DNA of 64,000 bases from Ptiloglossa arizonensis. Taxonomy: Eukaryota; Arthropoda; Insecta; Hymenoptera; Colletidae. The stretch covers positions 619,501 to 683,500 of the forward strand of contig NW_027478540.1 in the NCBI RefSeq assembly GCF_051014685.1, given 5' to 3'. Made by a program: the position numbers and the translations under genes. Positions within the stretch are counted from its first letter, which is position 1. Each line of letters starts with the position of its first letter. Shown one piece after another: positions 62,959 to 64,000 of this stretch. The notes under the pieces are model-generated. The model saw nothing but the letters and a program-made list of their open reading frames with translations, searched no databases and was not told the origin of the DNA.

Positions 62959-64000
62959 GCCATAGTAGTCATTGGTCTCGAATATCAGACTTGCGAAAAT
63001 TCTGATGGTTTCTCAACCACTCCTTAACTTCTAACTCCCATATCTCGCGTACGGATTGACGAACTCGAGAAATTCCTGTTGCATCTGAAAGTAGAAACTC
63101 GCCCGATTACAATTGTGTGTGTTTTTTTCCCCTAGGCCATTCCAGTTATTGGTTTCGAGTATCAGAATTGCGAAAATTTTGATGGTTTCTCAACCGTTCC
63201 TTAAGGTCTAACTCCCATATCTCGCGAACGGATTGACGAACTCGAGAAGTTCCTGTTGCATCTGAAAGCAGATACTCGCCCGATTACAACGGTGTGTGTA
63301 CTTTTCCCCTAGTCCATTCCAGTTATTGGTTTGGAGTATCAGAACAGCGAAAATTTTGATGGTTTCTCAACAATTCCTTAACTTCAAACTGTCTTATCTC
63401 GCGAACGGATTGACGAACTCGAGAATTTGCTGTTGCATCTGAAAGTAGAATCTCGCCCGATTACAACGGTATGTGTATTTTTCCCCTAGGCCATTGTAGT
63501 TATTGGCTCCGAGTATCAGATTTACGCAAATTTTGATTGTTTCTCAAGGATTCCTTAACTTCAAACTCCCATACCTCGCGAACGGATTGGCGAACTCGAG
63601 AAATTCCTGTTACATCTGAAAGTGGAAACACGCCCGATTACAATGGTGTGTGTACTTTTCCCCTAGGCCATTCCAGTTATTGGTTTCGAGTATCAGACTT
63701 GCGAAAATTTTGAGGGTTTCTCAACCATTCCTTAACTTCAAACTCCCATATCTCGCGAACGGAATGACGAAATCGAGAAATTCCTGTTGCATCTGAAAGT
63801 AGAAACTCGCCCGATTACAACGGTATGTGTATTTTTCCCCTAGGCCATTGTAGTTATTGGTTTCGAGTATCAGATTTACGAAAATTTTGATGGTTTCTCA
63901 AGGATTCCTTAACTTCAAACTCCCGTACCTCGCGAACGGATTGGCGAACTCGAGAAATTCCTGTTGCATCTGAAAGTGGAAACTCGCCCGATTAGAATGG
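62959..64000. repeat. Last Domain III unit, cut by the window end
   Basis: It starts with the GTAGTCATTGGTCTCGAAT monomer, followed by GCGTACGG and AAGGTCTA monomers as in the earlier units at 48,445, 55,525, 58,357 and 60,304. It keeps the CAGATACTCGCC form rather than CAGATGCTCGCC, so it resembles the units at 46,388 and 53,822 at that site. The array continues past the window. Confidence 0.85.

Larger units (their letters stand above)
1..64000. repeat. 177-bp satellite array filling the window
   Basis: Every part of the window reads as the same monomer, phased by TAGTTATTGG or CAGTTATTGG at its start and by internal landmarks such as GCGAAAATTTTGATGG, CTCGCGAACGGATTGACG and ACTCGCCCGATTACA. 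Starts fall at 1, 178, 355, 532, 709 and 886, and the last at 63,851. That distance is 361 monomers less 47 bp. All monomers run in the same direction and none is truncated by foreign DNA. Both window edges lie inside the array, so its full size is unknown. The unit is close to one nucleosome plus linker. A centromeric or pericentromeric role is an inference from organisation alone. Confidence 0.98.
45235..64000. repeat. Domain III: exact-register HOR array
   Basis: The variants are distinct from Domains I and II: CAGATTTACGAAAATTTTG, AAACTGTCTTATCTCG, GGAATGACGAAATCGAG, CTCCCATATCTCTCGAAC and GTAGTCATTGGTCTCGAAT. A marker monomer containing CCTTAAGGTCTAACTCCC has its AAGGTCTA at 46,388, 48,689, 53,822, 55,769, 58,601, 60,548 and 63,203. 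The spacings are exactly 13, 29, 11, 16, 11 and 15 x 177 bp. Net drift from 177-bp spacing over the last 105 monomers is zero. Confidence 0.9.

Noticed and set aside
1..64000. About 45 short open frames on both strands as genes
   Set aside because: All translate parts of the same 177-bp monomer, recur at the repeat spacing, and are closed in most monomers by the same stop. They have no start-site context or known domain, and variation does not favour keeping the frame.
1..64000. CRISPR array
   Set aside because: The unit is a 177-bp tandem repeat with substitutions spread throughout, not a short constant repeat alternating with unrelated spacers, and there are no cas genes.
1..64000. Transposon or retroelement array
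   Set aside because: No terminal inverted repeats, long terminal repeats, target-site duplications or transposase/reverse transcriptase frames are visible, and no unit is truncated.
1..64000. Ribosomal DNA spacer repeat or telomeric/subtelomeric repeat
   Set aside because: There is no rRNA sequence at any point, no run of a telomeric hexamer or pentamer, and no promoter-like unique stretch between the monomers.
1..64000. Strict alternation of two monomer types (dimeric satellite)
   Set aside because: The two linker classes follow one another irregularly, with runs of two or three of the same class, so a 354-bp dimer is not the basic unit.

Overview
The whole 64 kb window is one uninterrupted tandem satellite array. 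I found no protein gene, RNA gene, transposon, CRISPR array or unique sequence. The basic unit is 177 bp, read from the recurring TAGTTATTGG/CAGTTATTGG landmark (starts at 1, 178, 355, 532, 709, 886 and so on, to 63,851). That gives about 361 complete monomers plus a final partial of 150 bp, all in the same head-to-tail orientation. A hand-built consensus is about 42% GC and keeps at least as many CpG dinucleotides as its base composition predicts. Together with the nucleosome-sized unit and the nested higher-order repeats (HORs), this points to a eukaryotic (peri)centromeric or other heterochromatic array. The lack of CpG loss favours a genome with little CpG methylation, such as many invertebrates. 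I cannot name the organism.

The array is a mosaic of three homogenised domains with different diagnostic variants. Domain I (1 to about 11,750) is a HOR of 26-27 monomers (4,595 and 4,772 bp) in two nearly complete copies plus a rearranged partial third. Domain II (about 11,750-42,563) is built from blocks reused at 9-, 27-, 34-, 36- and 49-monomer distances. It ends in a 47-monomer (8.31 kb) duplication, 26,405-34,258 against 34,715-42,563, in which I noticed only about six differences. A stretch of unusually divergent monomers (42,564-45,234) separates it from Domain III (45,235-64,000), where HOR units of 11, 13, 15, 16 and 29 monomers share a marker monomer and all distances are exact multiples of 177.

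Nearly all block junctions keep the 177-bp register, as expected from unequal homologous exchange. The net length deficit of about 47 bp against perfect 177-bp spacing builds up entirely before 45.2 kb. Many monomers carry a 17-bp motif matching the mammalian CENP-B box at 12 of 17 positions on the minus strand. Short open frames of 60-141 codons occur because 177 is divisible by three; they are satellite sequence, not genes. Block boundaries were found by eye and are good to roughly 10-50 bp.
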